From contig NC_066596.1 of NCBI RefSeq assembly GCF_905475345.1, positions 3,969,001-4,033,000 on the forward strand: a DNA stretch of 64,000 nt, read 5' to 3'. Positions 15,101-30,100 of this stretch are shown piece after piece. A program made the translations under genes and the position numbers. A model generated the notes under the pieces. That model ran no database searches and had not been told where the DNA came from. It saw nothing but the letters and a program-made list of their open reading frames with translations. The first letter of the stretch is position 1; each line of letters starts with the position of its first letter. Source of the stretch: Vespula vulgaris. Its lineage: Eukaryota; Arthropoda; Insecta; Hymenoptera; Vespidae.

Positions 15101-18069
15101 TCGTAGACTGAGTCATAAATAATGAATTTTTTTATTTTTTTATTCTATTCCCATCGACGTTTAATCGAACTATCTCGATGGCAGTGTTAACAGATGTTAG
15201 CTACTCTAATCCGACGTTTATGGCAAAATGAAGAATATACTTCCGCGATACCAAAATACGATGATGCATGGGATCACCCAGGTTCGTGAGAAGCTCTAAT
15301 TAAATCTAAAATATACGTAGCTGATTTACCGGAACATTTTGCTAAATACTTATATTCCGTTTATAAATTTCAAGACTTTCAAATCAAAATAAATTATTTA
15401 CCGATCTTGTCATAATTTTCAAAAATTGCGTAAGATCTACTTGAACGGCAGAGACAGTCATTGATTTAACGCATCTACTCCGTCAATGGTCTCGTACTTC
15501 AAACGATTTCGGAAACAAACTTTGTAGAGATAGTACGTTTAAATGAAAATGATTGACATTCAAACTCCATACGCGTGCACGTAAATAGAAATAGATTAGA
15601 AGGATCTCACTTGTAAGCATGTTCTAAATGTTTGCGTTATCCTCGATTAAAACGATCGCCTAATCACGTTGTGCCTGTGAAAAGCGTTCCGAACGAACAT
15701 GAGATTCGAGAATGAACTATAGGGATTTTAACTAAGATCCAACTTGAAAATTTTAAAGTTATATAGTTAAATCTATCAATATTTGGCAAAAATAAAAATT
15801 AAATTACGTTCGTCGTTTTCCTTTAGACTGCATCACTCGGTTGCAAACTAAAGACCACCTTTTTTTGTAAGATTTGCCCATCGTGCTCTCGGAAACTCTT
15901 TGCAAGATGTTTCAAGTTACTATAATCGTACGATGCTTACTCGGTGGCACGTGTAGCCTCTTGGTACAATTCCAAGTCAAAGTCAGCTCTGAAAGCGTTG
16001 TTCATCAAAAATACTTCATACAGGAATATATGCGATACTTTAAATTATTTAATATCTTTATTCAGTTTGACGACAAAGGATATAACTGTATAAATTTCTA
16101 CTTCGAGATTAGATATCAAATAACGAAAAAAAAGAAAAACATATCTTATAAATTTTCTATATAAATTGGCATATCGAATTTCTGTGCTTCCTTTAGCTCG
16201 CTAAAAATCTTACCACGAAAACAAGCACAGCCACCGTCCCTTTCCTCTTGTACTTTCCAAGAGATACCTCGAAATGGTCGTTAATGGGTACCTACCCGTT
16301 CGTCGGCATACTCAAAATTAAAGAAGCAAGCTGGCCGAGTTAAGCTACCCTGACCAGTAAACTCCACGATAATGTCTGCGTTCTACCGCATGAACGGTTT
16401 CTGCTTCTGACCACACAATATTCTTTTTATTTCAAGAAACTTAGTAAATCGTAACTTTCTTTTAAAATCTAAAAAAATTCATTTGCGAAATAAATGACAT
16501 ACCATTGCTAAACATAAAATTCATAAAGTCAACAATGATTTGTTTCGAAAGTTTAAGAAATAATAAAACTTACGACAACGATGCCTGTCGAACGTGATAA
16601 ACCTTAATTGACGTGGCAACGATCTAATGCCGTTCCTTTTACGTCCTCCTATAGATCGTTTGTCGAGTGAAAGGTGAGAATTGTGCGTTAGATAAAAGGC
16701 CACGTGGAATTCTTAAGCGACGATTACTATGGAATAAAACGAGTTTATCGTATCGACGTATGACAACTCGGTCACCTCGTTCTTCCTTCGTTTACATTAA
16801 CTATCGACGTTTTTACGACATTATACTCTTTTACGACATATCGCAACGACGAGACGATATTGCAAACTTGTCTCGTATATTTCTTCGAGTACATATAAAA
16901 AAGAAAAGAAAACGAAGAAGAAGAGGAAATCACTGGAAACAAAACTGCTATAAGCAATGAAATTAAATGATTCGACGTTTAATCTAATTTTCTTTTTTCA
17001 TTTTCCTTTTACACGACAATCATCTATCTTTTATGGTTCTTCTCTTTCAAAGAGGATCTATTTTATCTGTTTGATGTTTATGCTCTAGCACCATTAGTTA
17101 TCGCAAAGGCGTTCAAAGTGCTGCACTAGTTTCAGGCCACAATTAGTGACGGCTTTTCATACGACCCTCTTGTCCGAAAGACATTAAAATACCGATTGGA
17201 AGAAAGTGGGGAGGCCGAGGTTAAACTGGTTAAAAGTAACTCGGCGATCTATAAAACACTTCTATTATCCATACAATACGTTTAAAACTATTCTACTAAA
17301 TGCACTTACGCCGAAGACATAAGTAATTAGGAGAAAGTGGGCCGAGTATTACAGGGCATATGTCGTCGCTTTCCCAGTTTTTCTGAAACTCTTTCTTCAT
17401 TCAGGCAACACCTTGGAACATAACCCTCTCAAGTGATTACAAAGGAGAAGAAGACAATTTCTAAATCTATAATGAAACGTGCTGATCATTCTGATAAGTA
17501 TATATTACGCTCTCGCAAAAACAATAATAGCAATATGTTGATTTGATGAAGTTACTGAAATTACTGAAAGGATTTTGCTCGATCGAAGTGTATCCAGCCT
17601 GGTCGATTTCCCTTGTGCACCACTCACGAATACGAAAAAGATACGAGTTCGAAGGGACTGACGAGACTAGCAGCTGCAACGAGCGGCCTTAACGCTGCCA
17701 AGAATTATAATGCCGACCAACGGTAGTGCGACCGAAGCAACGAAGAACAGGAGAAGGAGAAGACATTTTCGTCTCGGACTTACTCACCATTGTTTTATCC
17801 ATTTCTCCGTATAAAACGAAGCCAAAATGGGCGTGTACATCACTGTTGAAAGCTTCCAGAAACCGTGAGGAATACGAGCCCATAAGAAGGCTCCTTAAAA
17901 CTGACGAATTACGTGCGACGAATCGTATGAGTTAGCATCTTTTTAAGAACGAGTAATATAAACCCGTTAAAAGCGGCATATATTCCTGGTCTCTCTGAGT
18001 CTCTGGATTTCTCGAATCGTTTCTAGATAGTACATTAGAAATATGAGCAACATTTGTATCCGTTAAGTC

Positions 18070-18109
<40 letters not shown>

Positions 18110-21100
18110 GTATCACGAATTGTACATTCTTCAGTTCAAGATAATGACTCAACTCGTGCTTCAGAATCTGGACCAGCGATTCCGGAGTCTACAGCAAGCT
18201 TTGAAAACTTGTTAGGCGAGTAACAAGAGCCCAGTGCACCTGTGTGTTCCGTTCAGGTTGCTCCAAGAGAAGGATATATAACATTCTTACGGAATGTAGT
18301 AGATCCCAATCGGAAAGGGGAAGACCTAGTTATCGTTTCTAATGGTTTTCTTGAGTCGCCACTCTGGCCGCTTCCAGAAGACCCTGAGATGTTGGACTTT
18401 CTCGTTTCTGGAAGCCCACGTACCATTCGAGTAAGATTAACGATGTTTCTGTCCAGCGTGAATGGTTTCTTGTGTCAACGCGAACACCGTCCGTCGTTTT
18501 AATGGCAAGTCGGATACTGTTCCTGGATTACACCTGACTGAACCTGAGAGGTCTTTTGACAGGTGCCGGCAAAAAATGTCAAGTCAACGAATACTATTAT
18601 TATCGATTTAAGCCGCTTAGATTCGGTCACATGTTTTAACGCAGCACAACTTTGATTAAGGTTTTGTTATCGACGAATTATTGAAGTTAATCCATTGATT
18701 GAGGATTACCTAATGTCACCACAATGTACAATTGTATTGTCCTATTGGATGAATAAGAACATGTAAGTATATAGATTTATATCACAGATGAAGAAAATCT
18801 ATCTTACCAAGTACCTATTCAATAAACTTTCTCCTTCTATCAAAGCATAATCAAATACCGCGCAAATTGATTCGTATTCAAACCTAACATTCACCACAAT
18901 ACAGTAGCTACCTGACTGCGCGTTTTGTTCGAACAATCCTAGATACACGACTGACTATTGAACAATCATTCAGAATCCGAACGCTTTGTTCGACTTTAAT
19001 TGTAAGACTTGAATGGGATCCATTGTTGGATTTATGTCATAATAAATCATAGAGGTCGGAAATCGAATCGAAAAAACTGGATAAGCTCGAAACGGAATTA
19101 AAGACGATATTATCTTCTTACACAACGATACTCGTGAAAATTCAATTTTAAAGATAGTTTATCGATAGTATTATTTTTATGAATCTCTGTAACGTAAGAT
19201 TGCGATCGAAAAAGTAATTTCTCTGTTATGAAGTAAAAAAAGTTGTTAAAAGCATTAAAAGACGATAAAGGTTCGTCTTTCGTGTGTGGCATCGTAGAAT
19301 GAAGAAAACAATCGATTCAAAGCGATCTTCTCGGTCGAGACAAGAAGAATGAAATGGTAGAAGGAAGGAACCAAGAGAGTCACGACTTCCTTTTCCGTTT
19401 CACCATCGGAGGCCTCGCCTACTCGTGCTGACCCCACGGGGTCAGCTGTCAGGTATCGATAATCCCACCGCGTACACAGCAGACATGCTCTCTCATGCTA
19501 AGCACCGTGTTATTTCTATTTTTGTTCGAACGTACGTAGGGTACGTGCGTGATCCTATGCTGCACTGGCATATCGAAAGCTCTCTTATTCCTACGCGGCT
19601 CACATATAGTCTATAAGAGCGTATGAGACGGAGAACGTCTGACGATGCGTCTCTTCGCAAACGAGTGCAATGGCTCCGCTCCCATCTGATATACTCACAT
19701 CGCTTCAGTCAATGAAAACGATCGCTGGTTCAACGCTACTATACGATAATTTATGATCGGTGTTGTAACAACTTTGTTGAACCATACGCTTCAACACAAA
19801 TTCTCAAGTTTGCTTACGAGAAAGCGTTAGTAACGAATTTAGAATCGAATTAGGCCAAAGTTTCTAAAGAAGATTAATGTACGTTTTAAAATAATCAAAC
19901 AAAAACCATTGGCAGAATCCTTATAGTTAATGTTAAACTAGTCTAACTTATTCTAGAGGATGATTCAAAGAAGTATGACTTTATGGTTAATAAAATTTTG
20001 CGCGTTTACTACTAGCCCTGTGCTATTTGTAAGCTCGTTAACTCTAAAGAGGCTATGCTCGGTTGCTTCTGAAAACTATTAAACGGTAATTCAAACGCAA
20101 CAAGGACTCGCGAGTATTCTAGCATAATCTTTGGCCTGTTGCGTTGGAAATGCTTCAAAATCGTTCATTGCACTCTTTCAATGAGACAATTTTAATATCC
20201 TAACAACACTATCATTTTCATAATTTTCTAATAAGACATCATAATAAGATATAGATTATGCGAACTTACGTTTATACCGAACCCTCAAACACGCAAGGTT
20301 TATTTTAAGCTAAGCACTTAAGAAGATCGTCTGCCTTTGGTATCGCTAAATAAAACTACTTGAAACACTTAATGCATTTGCACCCAATTTAACTCGCGAT
20401 AGTAACCGATCACGACGTTTATTTTCAAATTAATTTCAATTCGAAACACTACACCGCTCTTCAAGAAAAACCGTTCAAGTCTTACGACTGCGGTACAAAT
20501 TTCAGTCCTTTCTAAAAGCAGATAAGAGTCGAGCGCAAAATCTGGCATGTGTTCCGATAATAAAAATGGAAATATCAACTAATGCGTATAATCGTAAGGT
20601 GTCAGTTAAGGCGGGAATGGTCATTAACACCTTAAAATGAGTGGCCTGTCGCCGGTACTCTTTAACAGGCAAACACTTCGAAAGGTTAATTAGGTATTAG
20701 CATAATGAGCGCGAGGAGTCATCGTACGAAATTGGAATCGACGAAGACGTTTTATTTGTCGAACGATCGAAGACAAACAGAAAGAAATAGGATAGTAAAA
20801 GTTGAAAAATGTCAAAAAGAAGAAGTCATCGTGGTTAAAAGTCAAATCCAAAAACAAGTTGTGTGTTTTCTGTAACGCAGGGCCTTCCCATTTTCTCTTT
20901 TTACCCTAACGTCCACGGCTTTCGTAACTCGTATGGATTTGCATAAAACCACTCGACGTATGCGATCCGAGTTGCAACTTATGCCACGTCCGTTCGTCGA
21001 CGATGTGAGCCGATCGTTGGTTCCGTGAAAGAGACATGAAAAATCATTAGCGATGCGACGATTACTAAGAAATCAGACGAGAGATATAAGACGATTCGAA

Positions 21101-24100
21101 ATTAATTATATTTCATCGCGTGAACTTAACTCGACGTATATTCAATATTAATTGCAATAAATATCTTCAACGTTCAAAAGGAAATACATTTCCTACGTCC
21201 TAGAAAGACGATTCGGAAATCATAAAATGTTATAAATCACGTAATAAATTAATTTAAATATTAATTTCCTCTCGCTCCTTTGTTTCAACCTCCAATCGGA
21301 CTACTTCGATCGTAAATTAGAAAACGAAGATAATGTAATTGTCAAGGAAATCGTGGAACGATTCATCGATTAGCCTTAATGACTGCAGAATAAGAACGTC
21401 CCACACAGTTTTCCGTCGAGCTTCGCTTACGAAACGGGAAAGCAGCGAGTATTCGCCAAGGCCGGTTCGTAATCTAAAGTGCAGAACTTCGATTTAGATT
21501 AAAACTGGATCCATTTCCCTCCATCGTCCAACGATTTGTTTATTTATCGATCATTAAAATGACGCGAGAGCTCGAACAGCTTTCACTTCGTTACCGCCAA
21601 TAAAATTATACCGTAGACGTCATTTTCGGAGATATCCAAAAGACACCTTTGTGATAAATAATCAATAATAATAAAAAAAAAGAAAATTAATTGGAAATTA
21701 ACTACAAAAATCTGGTATATGGCATTACACGATTTAAAAAAAGAAATCGACGAAACATCGAAACGAATGAGATCACCATCGTGAAATTTTAATATGAAAT
21801 CAAAGAAAGAAAGAACGTCGTATATTTTTCAATAAATAATTATCAAAGGAAACACGCGTATGTAATTCTTATATGTATGTATTTTATAAATGTCTCCATC
21901 TTTTATGCACATTATCCGTATATTTCCAGTAACACGAATCACCCTACAGCGCATTCATCTCGTCCTTTTATCTTTCCTCTCCATAATAGCACGAGGTCCT
22001 TTATCAATGGCCCGGATAAAAAGGAATCGATTGTCTCTCGTAATTTCTTCGTCGTACGTCTCCTCTCTCTTAGACGTTCGACTCGACCACCTGCGCAGCC
22101 TGGACATCCTGCGTAGATAGACTCGTGCAGCTCGTAATTTACCGTCAGATTCCTACCATACAGAGGTTCTCAAATCTTCGAACTATCTTTCTCTTCTAAT
22201 CGGTATAGATCGATCTATTGCCTCGTTGAGACTAATCATGATGGAACATTCGATACTTAAACGTTTCGTGACGTATATGTCAAAGTATTTTACGAATAAA
22301 CTATGCTAAACGTTTAAAAGTCTTATTTACATAACTTAGTAACCTGCGATGAAGATAGAGAATAGATTCTTTAAAGGACGTATTCAACGAAAAAAGGTTG
22401 CCTCGTGCGAGAGACCGAAGGATCATTTTTCATTGATCGACCACGCCTACGAACAACTTCGAGATGGAACATTACTCTTCGTTGTTATCTTGTCGCGACT
22501 TCTCCTTCGGTAAATTTCACATTATTTTTGCGTATGTAAATACTTGAAATCCTATTCAAAATGAATTCCTAATGAAATCTTTCTCAATGAAACTCGAAAT
22601 ATCTTATAATAACTTATATCGTTAATCGTGCAGAATCTAGACTTAACTACAAACACGAGGTGTACTTAACGTGTCAGTAAAAATAGATTTATTGCTCCTA
22701 GAAAAGGAAGGATTATCCTAGAGTAGAGAATCTGCATACAATACGACACGAGTAAGAAAAAGGAATTTTTGCTCATGGAAGCATCTTTCTTTCGGTAGAC
22801 TTGAGAAAAGCTATAACATGAACGGGCGGACGTGTAGGACGATAAATTTCGTACGTTTTAAGAATGGCCAGAAGAGTCGTTCGTCATCGTTTGTTCTCCC
22901 AGTACCCAGTTCGACGTACGAAACAGGAAAGGTGCGTCTGTGCATGCTCATTTAGGGTGTATTCATAATTCAAATAAAGAGAAAGAGAGAGAGAGAAAGG
23001 GATATGTCTAATATTCTAAATGTCATAGCTTATTAGATGAATCAATTCTTGACGATCACGGAGCCAAGATTGATGCGACAGAATTTCGTAATAAAGTATT
23101 TTGAATAAGCAATTTTTGTTTGCTATTTATTCGAATCAATAAAATTTATACTTAAATAGAAACACATTCAAGTTAACTTGCAAGTTCGTTAAGTAGCAAT
23201 GATTCCTACGAGTTAACTAGGACGTTTGACTAACAAGTAGTCATACTAAATTGATCTGTTAGCGTCGGAGAATTACATGAATTTTTTTCAATATGTCTAA
23301 ACGATGCTTTTAACCTACCTACCGTAGTTTACAGTCGCTGCTATGCAAGTTCCCTGAACCTACGTTTGCCAGTAACACACGCTAACCTAACCGCCGGTTA
23401 GAATGATAATTCTCGCCTGTCGAACGGCACGAATCGTCCGCGAAACGATTTAACGAGGTCCGAGTGCAGAAGGTCCACTATTTCGTAGTTACTTCCGTGA
23501 AGAACGAAACTACTGGTATAGTTATCAAGAGTACTGGTGTTCGATAATACTGCGATCGTGATCGCGATGAATACGATAAGAATTATTTTACATCATCGAA
23601 TAAAAAGAGAAAGCGACGATAAATTCCTATCCATTTAATTTTCAATATTTAAAAATGATATTCGCGTGACAATGAATTTCTCTGAACGACACTATTCGTG
23701 TCACGTAAGGAGCACGATAACGGCACACGAGCCGATTTCAGAACGATCACAATCACTATTAAAAGGAAAAATATCTTTCAAGAGATCGATCCAAATTGGA
23801 ATTTACTGTTACGATCTAACGTACGTCGGGATAAAGTTGATCCTAATAAATTATAGCATGGTCTACCATTACCGTACGATCTTCCGCGAACATTGATCTT
23901 CTCTTATGATCATCGTCCAAGTTTTTCGACACCTAGTAGCAACGTTAATGACACGTTATCGACTAACCATCTGCCATAAAAGATTTTATTCTCTCCTAAA
24001 ACAGGTACATGGTCACGCTTACGCCTACCAACGACTACTTAGCAAAGTTGTTATTAATCTAGTCATAAGTTTTATGACCACTATGATTAAGTTCGTAACT

Positions 24101-27100
24101 TTACGTATACGCCTTATGTACATCCACTTCAGCAACAAGCTGTAAGAATTTGAGTTGGTGTACGAAGAAACGACCTTGCGAAGTACACTTACCCCGTGTA
24201 TGGAGAACACGAATGGACGGGTTGGTCAAAGTAATCGAACGTGTCACTATCGATACGCCCTCGCGTGAACGTGTTAGCGCCTTCTTATCGAACCAGATCG
24301 CAATCGTCCACACTCGAAGCTGTTGGAAAATTCTCTAGTGAGTTCGACGTTAAATTACTTTTATCTGTACAACCGAAGTAGAAGAACTTGTCCCACAAAA
24401 TAGTTCTCTATATATGTACATACGATCTCGTATCTATCTAATAACCTTGAAAAACTTTTCTAACGAGACATCTAGCCTTTATTCAATTCTATGCAAATGA
24501 CTACGAGGACCGTCTTTATACTAATCCGAATACTAAAACCGAACTTGTTTTACGAGAAATGTTTAAGACACGTGTCAAACTGACAGCAACGAGGATAACC
24601 AAGAAGGAAAATCTTCGAAGAAGAGAATCGGTTAAAGATCTGCTTTTTTTTCCGCAACGATGTTGATTGTCGTTTATGTTGGAACTCGGTATGTGCTAAA
24701 AAGAACAGAGACAGAAACAACTCGCGAAACCGCAGACGTAAGTGGACACAAGAAAGAAAAATTTCGTGCTTGGTAGCTCACGTAATATCGCGTGCGAGAC
24801 GAGTCTTAGGCTCTTCGTTCCTCTCGAGTATCGAGGATTAACCAACCAGCACACGGAAGAAGAAGAATAAGAAGAGGAAGAATAAAACTAGCTCCCAGCA
24901 GCATCGTCATCGCTTTGTCATCTCTAAAGAATTTTTATCAGCTGCACCTTTCCACACGACTAATGGTCACTGCGAGGACTACCGAGTTTGAAGTAAGGCG
25001 TTGCACGTTTCGAGGTTTCTTCCACGGAATGACTAATTAGCACCTACCATGTCGTTCGAAGCACGCGCGCGCGTCCGATTAGCCTGAACGTGTGAACTCC
25101 TTGCTTCAGTAGATTTCTAAATCGGCGGTACCGTTCCATCGAACGATAGACGTTCCAGCTTAACAGATGCCAGCTCGAACAAGTAAGTTCTCAAATGCAT
25201 AACATTTTAAACGATCTCAATTCTTGCAATGGTAAATTTGAATGGTCCAATAAAACGTATTTAAGCATTTACCATTTTAACCATTTTAATCCTTAATTTT
25301 TACTATCACGTAAATCACTGATGCACGAACTCTTTCATAAGTTATAAACTTAATAAAAAAACTAACAACAATATGCACATATATATAATGTAATTAAAAA
25401 TGCTTTGGACGTCGCGTAAAAATTCTATCTAACAAAGAGAATAGCAAATATAAATAGTCATAAATCCTTGATCTATCGATTAATAACAGGAAGTTACGTA
25501 TGCTTAGATGATCGGAAGTGTTCCTTCATTGTCGAGTTTGCCCTTGGGATCTAAAACCGGTTAAATACGATCATGATTGATCTCGTTTCGTTTCGGTCGA
25601 TTAAAATATCAACGCATCTATTTAGGTATTCAACGTACAATATTTCTCTCTATCTCGGGCCAGTAGTATCGTTTTTATTACAAAGAAAACCGCAAAATTT
25701 ATTTTCACTCTTTTCTTCTTCTCTACTCTTCTCTAAACTATTCATACAGGATAGGAAACTTTGAGCTCGACGTCTGTCGAACGTTACGGTCTGCATCCTT
25801 TTATACGAGTTTTATTACCGGTTTTACGTCCGACGATCGATCTTGGAATTTAAAGACGTAAGAAAACAGAAAGAGAGAGAGAGACAGAGAGACAGAAAGA
25901 GAAACCGTTGAGAATATCGCCGCTTGCGAATTTATACGTTATGCAAGACGCGGCGCCATGCAGATGAGAGCCGACAACAACGACGAGGGGACCGACTAAT
26001 TTATAGCAAGGTTCACCGTAAAATTATTCACTTGTCGCTGTATAATAATGCTCGCATCCGCGCGTCGCGTCGCCGAGACGCACGCCTTCGCTTCATGAAC
26101 GTCTCCTTATTTCCTTTTATTTCTCACTTATTTTATCTTCTATGGCACTATCAATAATACTATCAATTTTTACGAATCTTAATGTATAAAACAACGAACA
26201 AGTTTAAATTAGTTTTAAATTAAGTTATTCTTAAATAATCGAACAAACTGAAAAGAATTGAAACGCTTGAAATAATCCAATGTAAGTACGTCTTATAGCG
26301 GACGCTAACTCTGACTTTTTTGTTAAATCTTTTTTTTTTTGTTAAAAAAGAAAAGATTATCCCGTCGTTGCATTATGCATAACTAAGAATTTGCGAAAGC
26401 ACAATAAACCGGCATTTTTTTTATCACCGAAAAAACAGGAAACAAAGTTGTAAGTTTAATTGAACGGTCGTGTCAGACTTAAAATTTGAATGGATACGCA
26501 TTACGCATTCCTCACTCGAAGACACAACTTTATTTTTGACGGTAAATCTTCGAGCTTCCGACCATCATGACTACTATCTCTGCAAAAAAATATGTCCTTT
26601 TTCTGAGAAAGAGAGAGAGAGAGAAAGAGAGAGAGAGAAATCACAGACACTAAAAAAGAAATCACGTCGTATTATAGAAACAATGACATCATTCGATGTA
26701 GGAAAATCGCAAAGCGCGGAATATAAAATACGCCTCTTGTACTTGAGCTCTTTTTTAAAAAATGATCATAGACAGTACATGCAAGTATTGTACGTTACAT
26801 TCTACGAATACGATCTTATGTTGCTTGCAGCAGCATCCAAGGAACGTACGAGCTAACCTTTGGTCCATGTTAACGAGATCCTTGTCGCGCGGACGATATA
26901 AATTTTGTAATCGCGATCGCGATTGCCTTACACGGAATTGTGAACGGAGATGCCGCAGTGATATTTTGAAGCTTTATGAAGGAACAACTGTCAATGACCC
27001 TGAGAAGGCAGGCGTGAATCAACCACGTACGGCTATAATCAAAATCTGCTATCTTATCTTGCCGCAGGACAATGCTGGAATATCAAAAGAAAGAGAGAGA

Positions 27101-30100
27101 AGGAGAGTTCAATACCGAGGACAAACGCAATTTAAAGGCGTGACTTCGCCGAACACACCGACAATAACGCGAGTTATTAAACGCGTCGATATCATGAATT
27201 AACTACCACCAATGCTCTCACTGCTGCTATAAGAAAGAAGAATCATCTAATGGAACAACACTTTCTTCGAGAAAACTTTTCCTTTCAAAATTCACACCGT
27301 AAAATTGATTCGAATAAGCTATTTTTAGTAAATAATCATTAAATAGTAAATATTTTAACTTAATTATGAAAGTACAGAAATGAGATGACACTTTTGAGAA
27401 GTGTCAAGTCAGAGCAATAAATGAAAATTATTACTTTTATCGATTTGAAATAACACAATTCTAACGTAATTAACCTTTGGAATTTTCTAAGGCACAATGA
27501 ATGGAATCATTGATCGGAACCAATCGCCCAGATAGATCCTCAGGGTCGTTAACGTGTACTCGTAGGAAGAAAGAACAAGACTAGCACCTTACCAGACGCC
27601 CATGACGACGTGTTATCGTCAATTAATGGCACTCTACCGATCAGAGGTCGCCATTGTTTTCCAGAACGTAGTACGGACATGAATCACACTGTAAGAAAGC
27701 TCGCTATGTCGATGATCAGTTATGTAAATGATCCTCGCAATGAATTAAAACGTAGTGGAAGCCAATTGACTGAAATTTCTTTTTTTGCTCGTAACGAGAA
27801 TTAGATTTAAACTGAACAATGACCTTTATCTTCGACGAACCTATCGTTTTTGATTTCTCAAAAAGATCAGCAAGCGCAATGACCTTTGACGCCGATGACC
27901 GGTAACTCCTACGCCGAATTTTATTCGATCTTCCTCTCTTTTGCAACTGATATTTTGTTTTTCAGGTTCAAAGTCGTTTCGTTATGGCGTCAGATCCATA
28001 ATATCAGATGCACCCACGTCTTTCCTAGATCTTTTCTCATCCACCTACGACATTTACGAAAGGAGACTTTTCGATGCTACTTTAATCCTGTTCTCTCGAC
28101 ATTTTGTTCATGGTCTAGGAATGATAACGTGCATATAGATAACGACTGAAAATGCGATAATAAAATTAGAAAAAGATTTAATGTTTGACACTGATAGACT
28201 ATGATTGGAATAATCATACTAATTATTCCTTCGAATTATTTCTACTAAAACGAGGTCGAAACGAAGATAATCTTTCGAATGAAACGATGCTGGCACTTTG
28301 ACGCGGTCTGACGAGAAAAATCTTAGAATAAAATCACCGAGGTAATTTCATCGCGGTATTTAAATTAATCCTCGTCCGGTAAATGATAAAAGAGCGAAGA
28401 GAAGTCACGTAGCAAGCGCAGGTGCGTGGGCGTAGGCCTCTCACATTGTCGTGAGTAAGTATATGTATGTATAAAGCGTAGAGAGACCTCAGCAAAGGGA
28501 TATTCAATTGCGCGTACAGTTAGCGCGCGTGGGCGATAATGACGGCGTCGTGCGTACGCGAAGAAATGCGCGCTCTGACGCCCCTTTTGGACCCCTTTCC
28601 TATAATCTCCCTTTAAGTGTTCCGCAAGCAACGAAGCCGAGCCCAACTCGAAACCTGCGATATTATACATACATACCTATGTACCTACCACGCTTGCTTT
28701 CACTGCACTGGATCACCAAGGGCAAAAGCCTTCTTTTTTCTTTTCCGCTTCGCGATTGACTATCTCTCTCTCTCTATCTCTATCTCTATCCTTATCTCTA
28801 TTTCTTTTTATTTCACGTTGACCTGCTACTGCTGCTAAAAAACGAAAGTCAAAGGTTCAGCATCGATTCTTCGATATCGGGATAATTATTTCTAGTCCTT
28901 GATTAACAAGATTGCTCGAGTTATTACACCGTTCCCATTTTTCTTCTAACTGGTATGCGGTATAAATGTTACGTGAGCACTCGTTACTACCACTTGAGAA
29001 AATTAATAGTAAAGAATGATTTTTTTATTATTCTTTTTTGTATATATATTTATTATCTACAGAGAAATACGATGAATGGTATTAACAGGAACATTCCGTA
29101 CATTTTAAACAATTATGAAATTCAAGTTACGAGCTTCGATTAAAAAAAAAAAAATCATGTTGAGATCCAACCAATGCACTCGCTCTACGTTCGCCCTTTT
29201 TACGAAACATGACATCGTTGAAGTTGATTTATGAAGAGACATTATTAAAATCTCGACTCGACGATTCTCCATTCTCGTGTCTCTTTCACACTCGAACGTT
29301 CGTATCTCCCTGCTTTTGCCACTTAACTTCGCATAATCGTGCTCACCTGTCCCGCTTATTTAACCAATCGCATATGAATTATTGCAATCATCGGATGTCA
29401 TCGCTCGTCCCTGAACCCTTGCCTCTATACAGAGGATTTTCTCTCGAAGCTCGTTACGATTGCACAGAATGCATATCATCGATGTATCGGCAAGGAGAGC
29501 GATCATGAGATTTAATAAATGGTTATGAAATTTACTTTACAGTCGTACCGTAGAATAACCAAGGTAACCAAGTAAGTAAGGTATATACTTAAAAATGCGA
29601 GTATGTCCGTGAAAGAACGAAGACGAACGTAAAACGAAATCCTGCAAAATGTTTCGTCTGCTTTCTCTTTTGGCATACGGTCAGCTTAGAAAGACTCGTT
29701 GGATATTTCAAAGAATTTCTAACCTTTTGAACTTTGAAGGCGTAGATCTTGCGTCACATTAAAACACTCTTCACAAAGGGCTATGAATTACGATCTCTAT
29801 AAATCATGGAAGATCAACATTTAAGATCGTTTTACGACTATCCGGGCGTGCTTTTAAAGCACCTCGGACGTCAACCGTGTCTTCACAGGTAGGATCGTGA
29901 TCTCGTGCCTATCTCACATACGGTTTCCTTTTCATTTGGCGAGTGAATCGCGAGGGTTGATGGTACGACGATATGACGACTTGTCTCCGGTGGAGGCGTA
30001 AAATGTCGCCGATACTAAAAACAATATGATTTACGATCGATGGGACAGTGGGAATAATAAAAGGAAAGGAAAACCAAAGGAACCATAATCGATACTGATA

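Noticed and set aside
23370..23400. CCTAA telomere-like motif
   Set aside because: Only two adjacent copies (AACCTAACC), too few for a telomeric tract.
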